A DNA stretch of 13,149 nucleotides from an uncultured Chitinophagaceae bacterium (GTDB lineage Bacteria; Bacteroidota; Bacteroidia; Chitinophagales; Chitinophagaceae), in NCBI GenBank assembly GCA_946885665.1, contig CAMPGT010000099.1:1-13149 (forward strand), written 5' to 3'. The notes beneath the pieces were generated by a model that was given only the letters and a program-made list of their open reading frames with translations, was not told where the DNA came from and made no database searches. A program made the translations under genes and the position numbers. Position 1 is the stretch's first letter. Each line of letters begins with the position of its first letter. Shown here one piece after another: positions 1 to 7,226 of the stretch.

Positions 1-28
1 ATATAAATGAATATATATTCATTTATAT
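1..28. promoter_or_regulatory. Perfect 28-bp palindrome, candidate repressor operator of the efflux operon
   Basis: Every base from 1 to 14 pairs with its partner from 28 down to 15, giving a gap-free inverted repeat with core AAATGAATATATATTCATTT. It is AT-rich and ends 9 bases before the first ATG of the TolC-family gene. Near-perfect palindromes at this position before efflux operons are typically bound by TetR- or MarR-type dimers that sense the exported compound, so operator is the favoured reading. No regulator gene is present in the window, so the binding protein is unknown. The repeat starts at the very first base and may be longer in the genome. If transcribed it could also fold into a weak AT hairpin near the start codon. 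Confidence 0.6.
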
Positions 29-37
29 GGACATTAA

Positions 38-1363
38 ATGCAGATGATGATTAAAAAGTACGTATGGGTGGTGGCGTTCGCGTTCCTGACCTCCCCGCTG
101 TTTGCGCAGGACACGCTGCCATTGCCGCTGTCAAAGGCTATTGAGATGAGCGTGAAGAACAACAAGCAGTTGAGGGCCGACAGGGCCAAAATAGACCAGG
201 CTGCGGCACAACTAAGACAGGCGAAAGATGCGCGGCTGCCCGATGTGAAGGTGAGCGGCTCTTACCTGCAGTTGAACCACCCGAATATAAATCTCAAAAC
301 CAAAGGCAGCACTCCTTCAGAAGAAACTCCGAAGCCCTCGTCGGCAGTGTATGGAATGGCGACGGCCACATTACCCGTTTATTCTGCATCGAAGATAAAA
401 TATGGAATTGAAGCGGCACATTTTCTCGAAGAGGCCGCAAAGCTGGATGCGGAAAAAGACAAAAGCAGTGTCATCACCAACACGGTCAACGCTTACACAA
501 ATCTTTACAAGGCGCGCGCCGAGGTGAATGTTGTTAGTGATAACCTCTACCAATCACAGCAGCGCGATAAGGATTTTATGAACCTCGAAAAAAATGGACT
601 GCTCGCACGTAACGACCTGCTTAAAGCGCAGCTCCAAACCTCCAACATCGAGCTTGCGCTTGTGAACGCGCAGAAGAATGCGAAGCTGTGCAACATAGGT
701 TTGAACCTGATGCTCGGACTACCCGAAAACACAATAATTCAAGTCGATACATCCGTTCTCGACGCAAAGCCTGTAATACAAACTATAGAAGCTTATGAGC
801 AGTTGGCGCTTACCAACAGAAAAGATGTCAGGGCCACAAGCTTACGGCACGATGCCGCACACAGCAAAGTGAAACAGGCGCGAAGCGATTATTTCCCATC
901 GATCGGCATCACCGGCGGCTACGTGGCTGCCGACATACCCGGGCTGCTGACCGTTACCAATGCAGTGAACATAGGCGTGGGCGTGCAGTATAACCTCGGC
1001 TCATTATGGAAAAACAAGAGCAGGGTGCAGGAGGCAAAAGCCGTTGAAAGAGAGATCGGCGCCAACCAGGAGCTGCTCGAACAGAATATCCGGATGGAGG
1101 TGGCCGAAGCTTATGAAAATTATCTTTCGGCGCTCAAAAAACTCGATGTGCAAAAGAAGGCGCTGGAAAATGCAAAGGAAAACAACCGCATCACAAAAAA
1201 TAAATATGACAACAACCTGGTAAACACCACCGAGCTGCTCGATGCCGGTAACGCACTGCTGGAAGCGGAGATCAACCTGTCCACTGCAAGAGCAGATATA
1301 TTTTCTGCTTATCACAAACTGCTTGAAAGCGCAGGGCTCATCAGTATGCAAACTGTAAAATAA
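38..1363 (+). CDS. TolC-family outer membrane efflux protein
   Basis: This is the outer-membrane channel of a tripartite efflux pump: a trimeric beta-barrel with a long periplasmic alpha-helical tunnel, docking onto the adaptor encoded next. The 441-residue length is normal for the family. A signal peptide is visible: KK at residues 6-7, a hydrophobic stretch at 8-19, and a likely signal peptidase I site after LFA at residue 23. The mature part has the two-fold repeated outer membrane efflux protein pattern: an early helix with SKAIEMSVKNN, and later long helices rich in Ala, Glu, Asn and Lys (about residues 330-430) including NTTELLDAGNALLEAEINL. Starts are possible at 38, 44 and 47 (MQMM); all keep the signal peptide, and 38 is simply the longest. 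It is the first gene of the operon, 14 bases before the HlyD-type gene, and probably controlled through the palindrome at 1-28. The family is clear; the substrate is not. Confidence 0.93.
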   Translation: MQMMIKKYVWVVAFAFLTSPLFAQDTLPLPLSKAIEMSVKNNKQLRADRAKIDQAAAQLRQAKDARLPDVKVSGSYLQLNHPNINLKTKGSTPSEETPKPSSAVYGMATATLPVYSASKIKYGIEAAHFLEEAAKLDAEKDKSSVITNTVNAYTNLYKARAEVNVVSDNLYQSQQRDKDFMNLEKNGLLARNDLLKAQLQTSNIELALVNAQKNAKLCNIGLNLMLGLPENTIIQVDTSVLDAKPVIQTIEAYEQLALTNRKDVRATSLRHDAAHSKVKQARSDYFPSIGITGGYVAADIPGLLTVTNAVNIGVGVQYNLGSLWKNKSRVQEAKAVEREIGANQELLEQNIRMEVAEAYENYLSALKKLDVQKKALENAKENNRITKNKYDNNLVNTTELLDAGNALLEAEINLSTARADIFSAYHKLLESAGLISMQTVK

Positions 1364-1377
1364 TTAAAGAACAATTT

Positions 1378-2466
1378 ATGTCTGGTAAACAACCAAAAAA
1401 CAAAACGAACAAGAAATTTCTGCTTATCCTGGTGCTGGTGCTGATAGTGGGTATCTCTATCGGGGCAACTTCCTACGTTCATTCGCTTCATCATGAAGAA
1501 ACTGAAGATGCGCAGGTGGAATCGCATATCACGGCGGTGATACCGCGCATTTCCGGCTACGTTGCCAGCGTGGGCGTAAACGACAACGAGCATGTCGACA
1601 AAGGCGATACTTTGCTGGTGCTTGACGACCGTGAAATGAAAGTAAACATGCAGCAGGCCGAGGCGGCACTGGCCACTGCCCAAAGTGCACTGCTATCGGC
1701 GAAGGCGACGGCAGCCGCATCGGCGGCCAACATCGCCACATCCAAAGCCTCAGTTGCCACCGCCGACGCACAGATAGAGGCGGCAAAGGTCAACGTTTGG
1801 CGCGCAAGCGAAGATTACAAGCGTTACGCTAACCTCGTAAAGGACCACTCGATCACAAAGCAGCAATACGAGCAGGCGCTGGCAGCCAAACAAACCGCCG
1901 AAAGACAATTGCAGGTATTGCTGGAACAAAGGAACGAGGCGAGCAGCAAGTCGCAGGCGGTAGCCTCGCAAAGCACGGCCGCGGGGTCGCAGATAGCCAT
2001 AGCGGAAGCGACCATCAAAGAAAAAGAAACTGCGCTTGCCGAGGCAAAGCTGAACCTGTCGTACACGGCGATCATTGCCGGCGAAGACGGAACAGTATCA
2101 AAAGTGAACGTGCATGATGGCCAGTTTGTGCAGGCCGGAAGTTCATTATTCAGCATTGTACGCGACAATGTGAAATGGGTGGTCGCGAATTTTAAGGAAA
2201 CGCAACTCGAAAATATTCGCGCGGGAGAGAAGGTTTTGGTGACGGCCGATGCGTTTCCCGGTCATGAGTTCCACGCACGCGTGTCTTCTTTTTCACCGGC
2301 AACAGGTGCACGCTTTGCGTTGCTTCCGCCCGACAATGCCAGCGGCAATTTCGTGAAGGTGGTGCAGCGCCTGCCCGTAAAAATTGAATTCACTGATCCT
2401 GCCGACACACTGATCGACAGGCTCAGAGCGGGATTGAATGTAAACGTTGACGTACTGATCAATTAA
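1378..2466 (+). CDS. HlyD/EmrA-family periplasmic adaptor (membrane fusion protein)
   Basis: This adaptor bridges the inner-membrane transporter and the TolC-like channel. Its 362 residues begin with a short basic cytoplasmic tail, followed by one transmembrane anchor (about 14-33). A biotinyl-lipoyl-like half-domain follows (about 48-85, with PRISGYVASVGVNDNEHVDKGD). Next is a long Ala/Gln/Glu/Lys-rich coiled-coil hairpin (about 88-225), the second lipoyl half (about 228-262), and a beta-barrel region. The segment ALLPPDN..GNFVKVVQRLPVKIEF (about 314-337) is the hallmark of the EmrA branch that partners DHA2 transporters, distinguishing it from RND-pump adaptors. The gene lies 14 bases after the TolC-type gene and 2 bases before the MFS gene, so cotranscription is nearly certain. 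It is intact with an ATG start. Confidence 0.94.
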   Translation: MSGKQPKNKTNKKFLLILVLVLIVGISIGATSYVHSLHHEETEDAQVESHITAVIPRISGYVASVGVNDNEHVDKGDTLLVLDDREMKVNMQQAEAALATAQSALLSAKATAAASAANIATSKASVATADAQIEAAKVNVWRASEDYKRYANLVKDHSITKQQYEQALAAKQTAERQLQVLLEQRNEASSKSQAVASQSTAAGSQIAIAEATIKEKETALAEAKLNLSYTAIIAGEDGTVSKVNVHDGQFVQAGSSLFSIVRDNVKWVVANFKETQLENIRAGEKVLVTADAFPGHEFHARVSSFSPATGARFALLPPDNASGNFVKVVQRLPVKIEFTDPADTLIDRLRAGLNVNVDVLIN

Positions 2467-2468
2467 TT

Positions 2469-4049
2469 ATGACGCAACCCGAATCATTGGTCGAATATGG
2501 CATGCGGCGCGTGATCATCACCATTACCGCGGTGATCTGCGCGCTGTTGGAAATTGTTGACACAACAATCGTTAACGTGGCGCTCAACGACATGAAAGGC
2601 AGCCTCGGCGCAACACTTAATGAAGTAAGCTGGGTGATCACTGCCTATTCCATCGCCAATGTGATCATTGTACCGATGACCAGTTGGCTGTCGCAACAGT
2701 TTGGCAGGCGAAATTATTTTGCGGCCTCCATCGTTTTATTCACAGTATCATCGTTTCTCTGCGGCAATGCAACGTCCATTAACGAGCTCATCATTTTCCG
2801 TTTTTTGCAGGGACTCGGCGGCGGCGCGCTGCTAGTAACATCGCAAACCATCATCACGGAATCATATCCTCTTGAAAAACGTCCGATGGCACAGGCCATC
2901 TATGTTCTTGGCGTTATCGTTGGCCCAACACTCGGTCCACCGCTCGGTGGCTATATTATCGACAATTTTTCCTGGCCCGACATATTCTATGTAAACATAC
3001 CCGTGGGCATTGTGGCGACGCTGCTAACACTTCAGTTCGTAAAGAGCCCGCGTTATGCAGACAAAACAAAACCGCGCGATGTTGACTGGCTCGGCATTGC
3101 GCTGTTGGCCATAAGCGTAGGCTCGCTTCAATACATTCTTGAAAAAGGACAGGAAGATGATTGGTACAGCAGTAACCTGATCATCTTTCTGACGGTAACG
3201 GCAGTGCTCGGCTTTTTCTTCTTCCTCTGGCGCGAATGGATATTTAAACACCCCATCGTGCAGCTAAGAGTGCTGAAAGACGGCAACCTGCGCATGGGCG
3301 TGATCCTCTCCTTCATTATGGGTTTCGGATTGTACGGGTCCACTTTCATCATCCCGCTCTATACGCAGTCGCTGCTCGGTTGGACCGCGCAGCAGGCGGG
3401 CATGCTGCTCGTTCCCAGCTCCATCATGATTGCGGTAATGATGCCCATAGTGGGCCAGATGCTGCAACGCGGTGTGTCACAAAAATACCTCATCGCCGGC
3501 GGCATGGCTATTTTCTTCCTTTTCTGCTACATTTCGAACAGGCTCATTACTCCGTCCACCAGCGCTGATAATTTTTTCTGGGTGCTGATGCTGAGGGGCG
3601 TGGGACTTGGCTTTTTGTCCGTACCGGTATCAACAATGGCGCTGTCAACTTTAAGGGGGCGACAGATTGGCGACGGGGCAGCGTTCTCAGGTATGATGCG
3701 CCAGCTGGGCGGCTCGTTCGGGGTGGCCATTATTTCAACTTATATTTCCAGGCAGAACATGCAGCACCGGAGCGACCTCGTGAGCCATTTGAGGATCGAT
3801 GATCCCGATGTGCAGAGCCGCGTGGCGGCGCTGCAGCACGGCATGATGGCGAAGGGAATGCCTTCGAACACCGCTCTCGGCACAGCGTATAAAATCATCG
3901 ACAGCAGCGTCAGCGTTCAGGCCACTATCCTTTCGTACATGGATGTGTTTCTTTCCATCGGTGTGATGTTCCTGGTATGTGTTCCGTTGGTTCTGCTGTT
4001 CATTAAACGCTCGAAAAATAAGGTCGCACTGTCAGATGCCGCTCATTGA
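2469..4049 (+). CDS. DHA2-family MFS drug:proton antiporter, EmrB/QacA type
   Basis: This inner-membrane proton-coupled exporter is the engine of the pump. At 526 residues it has the length expected for the 14-helix DHA2 family. Visible signatures are: motif D1 in the first helix (LLEIVDTTIVNVAL, about 26-39); motif A between helices 2 and 3 (WLSQQFGRRNYF, about 73-84); the RFLQGLGGGALL helix (about 111-122); and the antiporter motif C in helix 5 (VLGVIVGPTLGPPLGG, about 146-161). A polar stretch of about 65 residues (424-488) sits before the final helix, as in other EmrB-like proteins. The start is only 2 bases after the adaptor stop, suggesting translational coupling. Exported substrates (drugs, uncouplers, fatty or bile acids, an endogenous metabolite) cannot be told from sequence. 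Confidence 0.95.
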   Translation: MTQPESLVEYGMRRVIITITAVICALLEIVDTTIVNVALNDMKGSLGATLNEVSWVITAYSIANVIIVPMTSWLSQQFGRRNYFAASIVLFTVSSFLCGNATSINELIIFRFLQGLGGGALLVTSQTIITESYPLEKRPMAQAIYVLGVIVGPTLGPPLGGYIIDNFSWPDIFYVNIPVGIVATLLTLQFVKSPRYADKTKPRDVDWLGIALLAISVGSLQYILEKGQEDDWYSSNLIIFLTVTAVLGFFFFLWREWIFKHPIVQLRVLKDGNLRMGVILSFIMGFGLYGSTFIIPLYTQSLLGWTAQQAGMLLVPSSIMIAVMMPIVGQMLQRGVSQKYLIAGGMAIFFLFCYISNRLITPSTSADNFFWVLMLRGVGLGFLSVPVSTMALSTLRGRQIGDGAAFSGMMRQLGGSFGVAIISTYISRQNMQHRSDLVSHLRIDDPDVQSRVAALQHGMMAKGMPSNTALGTAYKIIDSSVSVQATILSYMDVFLSIGVMFLVCVPLVLLFIKRSKNKVALSDAAH

Positions 4050-4072
4050 TGCGCTAAAATGCGTAACTTTTG
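4046..4072 (+). promoter_or_regulatory. Possible Bacteroidota-type promoter before the GH16 gene
   Basis: The 44 bases between the MFS gene and the ATG at 4094 contain TAACTTTTG at 4064-4072. This resembles the Bacteroidota -7 element TAnnTTTG with one extra base. A TTG lies at 4046-4048, where a -33 element could sit; it overlaps the end of the MFS gene. The match is imperfect and the spacing a little short, so this is a weak call. It would place transcription initiation upstream of 4094 and give the GH16 run its own promoter. The alternative is readthrough from the efflux operon, since no terminator hairpin is visible here. Confidence 0.3.
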
Positions 4073-4093
4073 CGCCACCTTGCGACATTCCAT

Positions 4094-4888
4094 ATGAATA
4101 AAACATTGACCGTCATCACTGCTGTTATCGTTATTTTTTTATGTGCCTGTAGTGCCACCCATGAAACAAATGAATACACGCTTGTGTGGCAGGACGAATT
4201 CGATGGCACGGCAATAGATACCACTTCATGGAGCTTTGCAACAGGCGGCAACGGTTGGGGAAACAACGAGCTTGAATATTACACGGGGAGGCCCGAAAAT
4301 GCATCAGTTGCGAATGGCAATCTTGTAATTACCGCGAAGAAAGAACAATACAATGGCAAGGAGTACACATCGGCCAGGATGATCACGAAAGATAAAAAAA
4401 GTTTTCTCTATGGCCGTATGGACATTCGTGCAAAATTGCCCATTGGGCAGGGCATATGGCCCGCACTGTGGATGCTTGGAGAAAATATTGACGAAGTAGG
4501 GTGGCCGGCTTGCGGGGAGATAGACATTATGGAGATGCTCGGGCATGCAACCGATACGCTGTATGGAACGTTGCATTGGGGCCCGTCGCCGTCAGTGCAC
4601 CGGTCGAAGGGTAATCATTATGTTTTGGAAACGGGCAGTTTCAGCGACGACTTTCACGTGTACAGCCTGCTGTGGGAAAAAGATTCGATGCAGATACTTG
4701 TTGATGACAGGCCTTTCTTTTCGATAAGCAGGCAGGAGTTCGCTGCCAATGAATATCCATTCGATAAGCCGCATTATTTTTTGTTCAACGTAGCGGTGGG
4801 GGGCGATTGGCCGGGCCCACCCGACCAAAGCACTGCGTTTCCCCAGCAGATGCTCGTTGATTATGTAAAAGTTTTTCAGAAAAAATGA
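4094..4888 (+). CDS. GH16 family lipoprotein, laminarinase-like beta-1,3-glucanase
   Basis: Predicted endo-beta-glucanase acting at the cell envelope, most like laminarinases that cut beta-1,3-glucans. With the ATG at 4094 the protein has 264 residues. Residues 1-18 form a hydrophobic signal ending in the lipobox LCAC, with Cys19 as the lipidation site. The catalytic domain covers the rest: VWQDEFDG near the start, NNELEYYT, and the active-site motif GEIDIME at about 141-147. In the retaining GH16 mechanism Glu142 would be the nucleophile and Glu147 the acid/base. The ExDxxE spacing is the beta-bulge form seen in laminarinases. An in-frame TTG at 4070 would add eight residues (RHLATFH and the start), but this spoils the signal peptide and overlaps the possible promoter, so ATG 4094 is preferred. 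It ends 4 bases before the ATP-grasp gene. There is no carbohydrate-binding module or T9SS domain. Confidence 0.9.
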   Translation: MNKTLTVITAVIVIFLCACSATHETNEYTLVWQDEFDGTAIDTTSWSFATGGNGWGNNELEYYTGRPENASVANGNLVITAKKEQYNGKEYTSARMITKDKKSFLYGRMDIRAKLPIGQGIWPALWMLGENIDEVGWPACGEIDIMEMLGHATDTLYGTLHWGPSPSVHRSKGNHYVLETGSFSDDFHVYSLLWEKDSMQILVDDRPFFSISRQEFAANEYPFDKPHYFLFNVAVGGDWPGPPDQSTAFPQQMLVDYVKVFQKK

Positions 4889-4892
4889 GTTT

Positions 4893-5954
4893 GTGTCGAA
4901 GCTGAAAAATTTTTTTACCAAACTGCCGGATTGGGAAACCTGGCATTATCTGGTGAAATATATTCCGATCATGCCGGTATGGCTTTGGTACTGCATAAGG
5001 GCAAGATCTTTCTGGTTCTTCACCTCATCCAATCCCACCATCACCTTTGGAGGTTTTGAAGGCGAAAGTAAAATGGAAATGTACCGGCAACTACCGCCTG
5101 GAACGTATCCGAAAACAGTGTACGTGCCCCATAAAATTTCTTTTGACCACGCGGAAGAAATAGTGAAGCAGAACAATTTCACGTTCCCGATTGCCGTAAA
5201 GCCGGATGTGGGCATGATGGGTTTTATGTTCAGGACAATTGCCGATGAAAAGGCGTTAAGGCAATATCACGAAAAAATGCCCACCGACTACCTGGTGCAG
5301 GAGTATGTGACGTATCCGTTGGAACTGAGCGTCTTTTATTACCGTTTTCCCAATGAGCAACGCGGGCACATTACCGGCTTTATCAGGAAAGAATTTTTAC
5401 AGGTGGCGGGTGATGGACGCTCCACTTTGCTGGAGTTGATACAAAATTATTCGCGCGTGCGGTACCGGATCGAGGAAATGAAATCTAAACACAAGGATAG
5501 GCTTAACGACGTTCTTAAAAAGGGAGAAAGATATTTTTTGTCGCACGCATTGAACCTGAGCAGGGGCGGCAGGCTGGTGAGCATAGCCAGTGAGAAAGAT
5601 GACAGGTTGTTGCAGGTATTTGACGACATCAGCCATTACAACGGTAATTTTTATTACGGCCGGTACGACCTGAAATGCACCTCCATTGAAGACCTGAAGA
5701 ACAAAAGAAACTTTCGTATTTTGGAATATAACGGCTGCGGCGCCGAACCTCATCATATTTATGGCAACGGAAATTCACTATTTCAGGCCTATAGGATAGT
5801 TTTGCAGCATTGGAAGGTGCTGTTTGCGATTTCCCGTTACAATCATGAAAATGGAATTGGTTACTGGAACTTCACCCGCGGATGGAAATTCCTGCGAAAC
5901 GCAAAAAGGCACTTTCGAACGCTAAAGCAACTTGACCTCGAAACCCAATTATAA
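4893..5954 (+). CDS. ATP-grasp domain protein, probable carboxylate-amine/thiol ligase
   Basis: I read this 353-residue protein as an ATP-grasp ligase of unknown substrate; such enzymes make acyl-phosphates and couple them to an amine or thiol. Supporting features are: FPIAVKPDVGMMGFMF (98-113), which matches the ATP-binding Lys strand and glycine-rich loop with Lys103 as the candidate ligand; YLVQEYV (133-139), the hinge strand with Glu137; a GDGRSTLLELI segment (173-183) typical of amino-acid ligase-like members; and GRYDLKC (256-262) followed by ILEYNGCGAEP (276-286), where Asp259, Glu278 and Asn280 are placed as Mg2+ ligands. The first 50 residues hold a hydrophobic aromatic patch (about 24-43) that may be amphipathic or membrane-associated. 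The start is a GTG at 4893, just after the GH16 stop. The nearby ATG at 4885 is out of frame and stops after six codons. The gene after it lies in the same frame. The fold is fairly clear, the substrate is not. Confidence 0.75.
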   Translation: MSKLKNFFTKLPDWETWHYLVKYIPIMPVWLWYCIRARSFWFFTSSNPTITFGGFEGESKMEMYRQLPPGTYPKTVYVPHKISFDHAEEIVKQNNFTFPIAVKPDVGMMGFMFRTIADEKALRQYHEKMPTDYLVQEYVTYPLELSVFYYRFPNEQRGHITGFIRKEFLQVAGDGRSTLLELIQNYSRVRYRIEEMKSKHKDRLNDVLKKGERYFLSHALNLSRGGRLVSIASEKDDRLLQVFDDISHYNGNFYYGRYDLKCTSIEDLKNKRNFRILEYNGCGAEPHHIYGNGNSLFQAYRIVLQHWKVLFAISRYNHENGIGYWNFTRGWKFLRNAKRHFRTLKQLDLETQL

Positions 5955-5963
5955 ACAAATAAC

Positions 5964-6665
5964 TTGACATCTACCGACCCATCATATCATCCCGCCCTCG
6001 TTGAAAGATTTTATGACTTTATCAAAGTCAAAGGATATCCCTGCGTGGCTGCGAAGGCGGCACAGGCTCAAAATAATATTTCGTGCATGGTGCTGGAAAA
6101 TATGGAAGATGACAACTGCGACCGGCGTATTGTAGATTTTCTTTATCGTTTTGTAGATGAATTCCGTTCCATTGGCGCGATATATCACAGTGCGGCATTG
6201 ATTTTTGAAGGACCGACGCATTTGAACGAAGAAGAATTTGATGCGTTGCTGTGGAAGAGACTCCAGTCGATATCAAATCTGGATGCAGCTAATTATGGAT
6301 ACGATCAACGCGTAAGCTGCGATCCGCAGTCCCCGCATTTCAGTTTCAGTTTAAAAGAGGAGGCATTGTTCATCGTGGCGATGCATCCGCAGAGCAGCAG
6401 GCCCGCACGGCGGTTTGTGCATCCTGTGCTCGTATTCAACCCTCATCAGCAATTCGAGACGCTGCGTAAAACAAATCACTTTGAAACGATGAAAGAAGTT
6501 GTACGCAAGCGCGACAAAGAGTTTTCAGGTTCGGTGAATCCCATGCTGGAGGATTTCGGAACAGCCTCCGAGGTGTTGCAATACAGTGGCCGCGTTTATA
6601 ATGAAAAATGGAAATGCCCATTACACATCAATCATGGAAGATCAGAAGATAATACCACCCCGTAG
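5964..6665 (+). CDS. YqcI/YcgG family protein, GntA-like heme-dependent N-hydroxylase candidate
   Basis: A 233-residue protein with the hallmarks of the YqcI/YcgG family. These are YPCVAAKAA (25-33), HPQSSRPARRF (141-151), the signature VFNPHQQFETLR (157-168), a RDKEFSGSVNPML segment (183-195), and SEVLQYSGR...W.CP (202-219). The family includes GntA, the heme-dependent enzyme that N-hydroxylates the guanidino group in guanitoxin biosynthesis. Conserved His141 and His161 are plausible heme or active-site residues, but I cannot assign the axial ligand. No other guanitoxin genes are present, so the substrate here is unlikely to be the guanitoxin precursor. The start is TTG at 5964. The upstream frame is blocked by the ATP-grasp stop at 5952-5954, and the next in-frame GTG falls inside the conserved core. 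The gene overlaps the DUF1989 gene by 32 bases. Family assignment is good; the reaction is inferred. Confidence 0.85.
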   Translation: MTSTDPSYHPALVERFYDFIKVKGYPCVAAKAAQAQNNISCMVLENMEDDNCDRRIVDFLYRFVDEFRSIGAIYHSAALIFEGPTHLNEEEFDALLWKRLQSISNLDAANYGYDQRVSCDPQSPHFSFSLKEEALFIVAMHPQSSRPARRFVHPVLVFNPHQQFETLRKTNHFETMKEVVRKRDKEFSGSVNPMLEDFGTASEVLQYSGRVYNEKWKCPLHINHGRSEDNTTP

Positions 6666-7224
6666 CGGCGTCGCATTTATTTTGAAGAAGGGACAGCGGC
6701 TGAAAGTAACTGACCTCCAGGGTGAGCAGGTATCCGATTTTATTTGTTTCAACCTGCACGATCATAAAGAATACCTTTCTTCGGGCAGAACACTTGACTA
6801 TGCCGAAACGATCTTTCTGACCGCCGGGCATCCTCTTTATTCCAACAGGAGCAACATCATGCTCGACATTGAAAAGGACACCGTAGGAAGACACGACTTT
6901 TTACTGACCCCTTGCAGCGCCGACACTTTCAGGATCATTTACGGTCATCAACATCCGCACCGCGGATGTCATGGGAATCTGGCGGAGGCATTAGGCACCT
7001 ACGGCATTGGCCCCGATGATATCCCGGTATGCTTCAATATCTTCATGCATGTTGCCGTGGACGGTGCGACAGGAAAGCTTTCGGTGTTGCCACCAAAAAG
7101 CAAAGCCGGCGATCATGTGATCCTGCATGCGCGCATGGACCTTGTGGTTGGTATGACGGCCTGCTCGGCCGAAATGTCGAATAACTATTCCTTCAAGCCA
7201 ATCGGCTACCAGGTGGTTGACTGA
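6634..7224 (+). CDS. DUF1989 (urea carboxylase-associated/CgdAB-like) protein
   Basis: A 196-residue DUF1989 protein, the family once called urea carboxylase-associated proteins. CgdA and CgdB of this family form the carboxyguanidine deiminase of bacterial guanidine degradation. Visible landmarks, counted from ATG 6634, are: IPPRSGVAF (7-15); a KVTDLQGEQVSDFICFN strand (24-40); LSSGRTLDYAET (48-59); DTVGRHDFLLTPCSADTF (82-99); HPHRGCHGNL (107-116); and MTACSAEMSNNY (174-185). Cys94, the His107/His109/Cys112 cluster and Cys177 are candidates for the zinc site seen in this family. The longer frame from GTG 6586 adds 16 residues and would deepen the overlap with the preceding gene to 80 bases. 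ATG 6634, giving a 32-base overlap, fits the usual family N-terminus better. Only one DUF1989 copy is present, whereas CgdA/CgdB work as a pair, and neither a carboxylase nor allophanate hydrolase is nearby. The substrate is therefore probably different. Confidence 0.87.
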   Translation: MEDQKIIPPRSGVAFILKKGQRLKVTDLQGEQVSDFICFNLHDHKEYLSSGRTLDYAETIFLTAGHPLYSNRSNIMLDIEKDTVGRHDFLLTPCSADTFRIIYGHQHPHRGCHGNLAEALGTYGIGPDDIPVCFNIFMHVAVDGATGKLSVLPPKSKAGDHVILHARMDLVVGMTACSAEMSNNYSFKPIGYQVVD

Positions 7225-7226
7225 TA

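Noticed and set aside
7..54. A 15-codon mini reading frame starting inside the palindrome and overlapping the TolC start
   Set aside because: The ATG is part of the palindrome itself and the encoded peptide has no leader-peptide pattern. Nothing beyond chance supports translation.
1004..1683. Minus-strand reading frames of 115 and 123 codons across the end of the TolC gene and start of the adaptor gene
   Set aside because: They lie inside two well-supported genes on the plus strand, match no family, and have no separate promoter or spacing that would support them.
4070..4093. TTG at 4070 as the start of the GH16 gene
   Set aside because: It would place RHLATFH before a standard lipoprotein signal peptide and overlaps the promoter-like sequence. 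The ATG at 4094 gives a canonical signal and lipobox.
4885..4905. ATG at 4885, overlapping the GH16 stop as ATGA, as start of the next gene
   Set aside because: Its frame ends after six codons, and the ATP-grasp protein is in a different frame beginning with the GTG at 4893.
5964..7224. Reading the two genes as a guanitoxin or guanidine-degradation cluster
   Set aside because: Only the family memberships match. The aminotransferase, methyltransferase and kinase genes of guanitoxin synthesis, and the carboxylase and allophanate hydrolase genes of guanidine degradation, are absent from the window.
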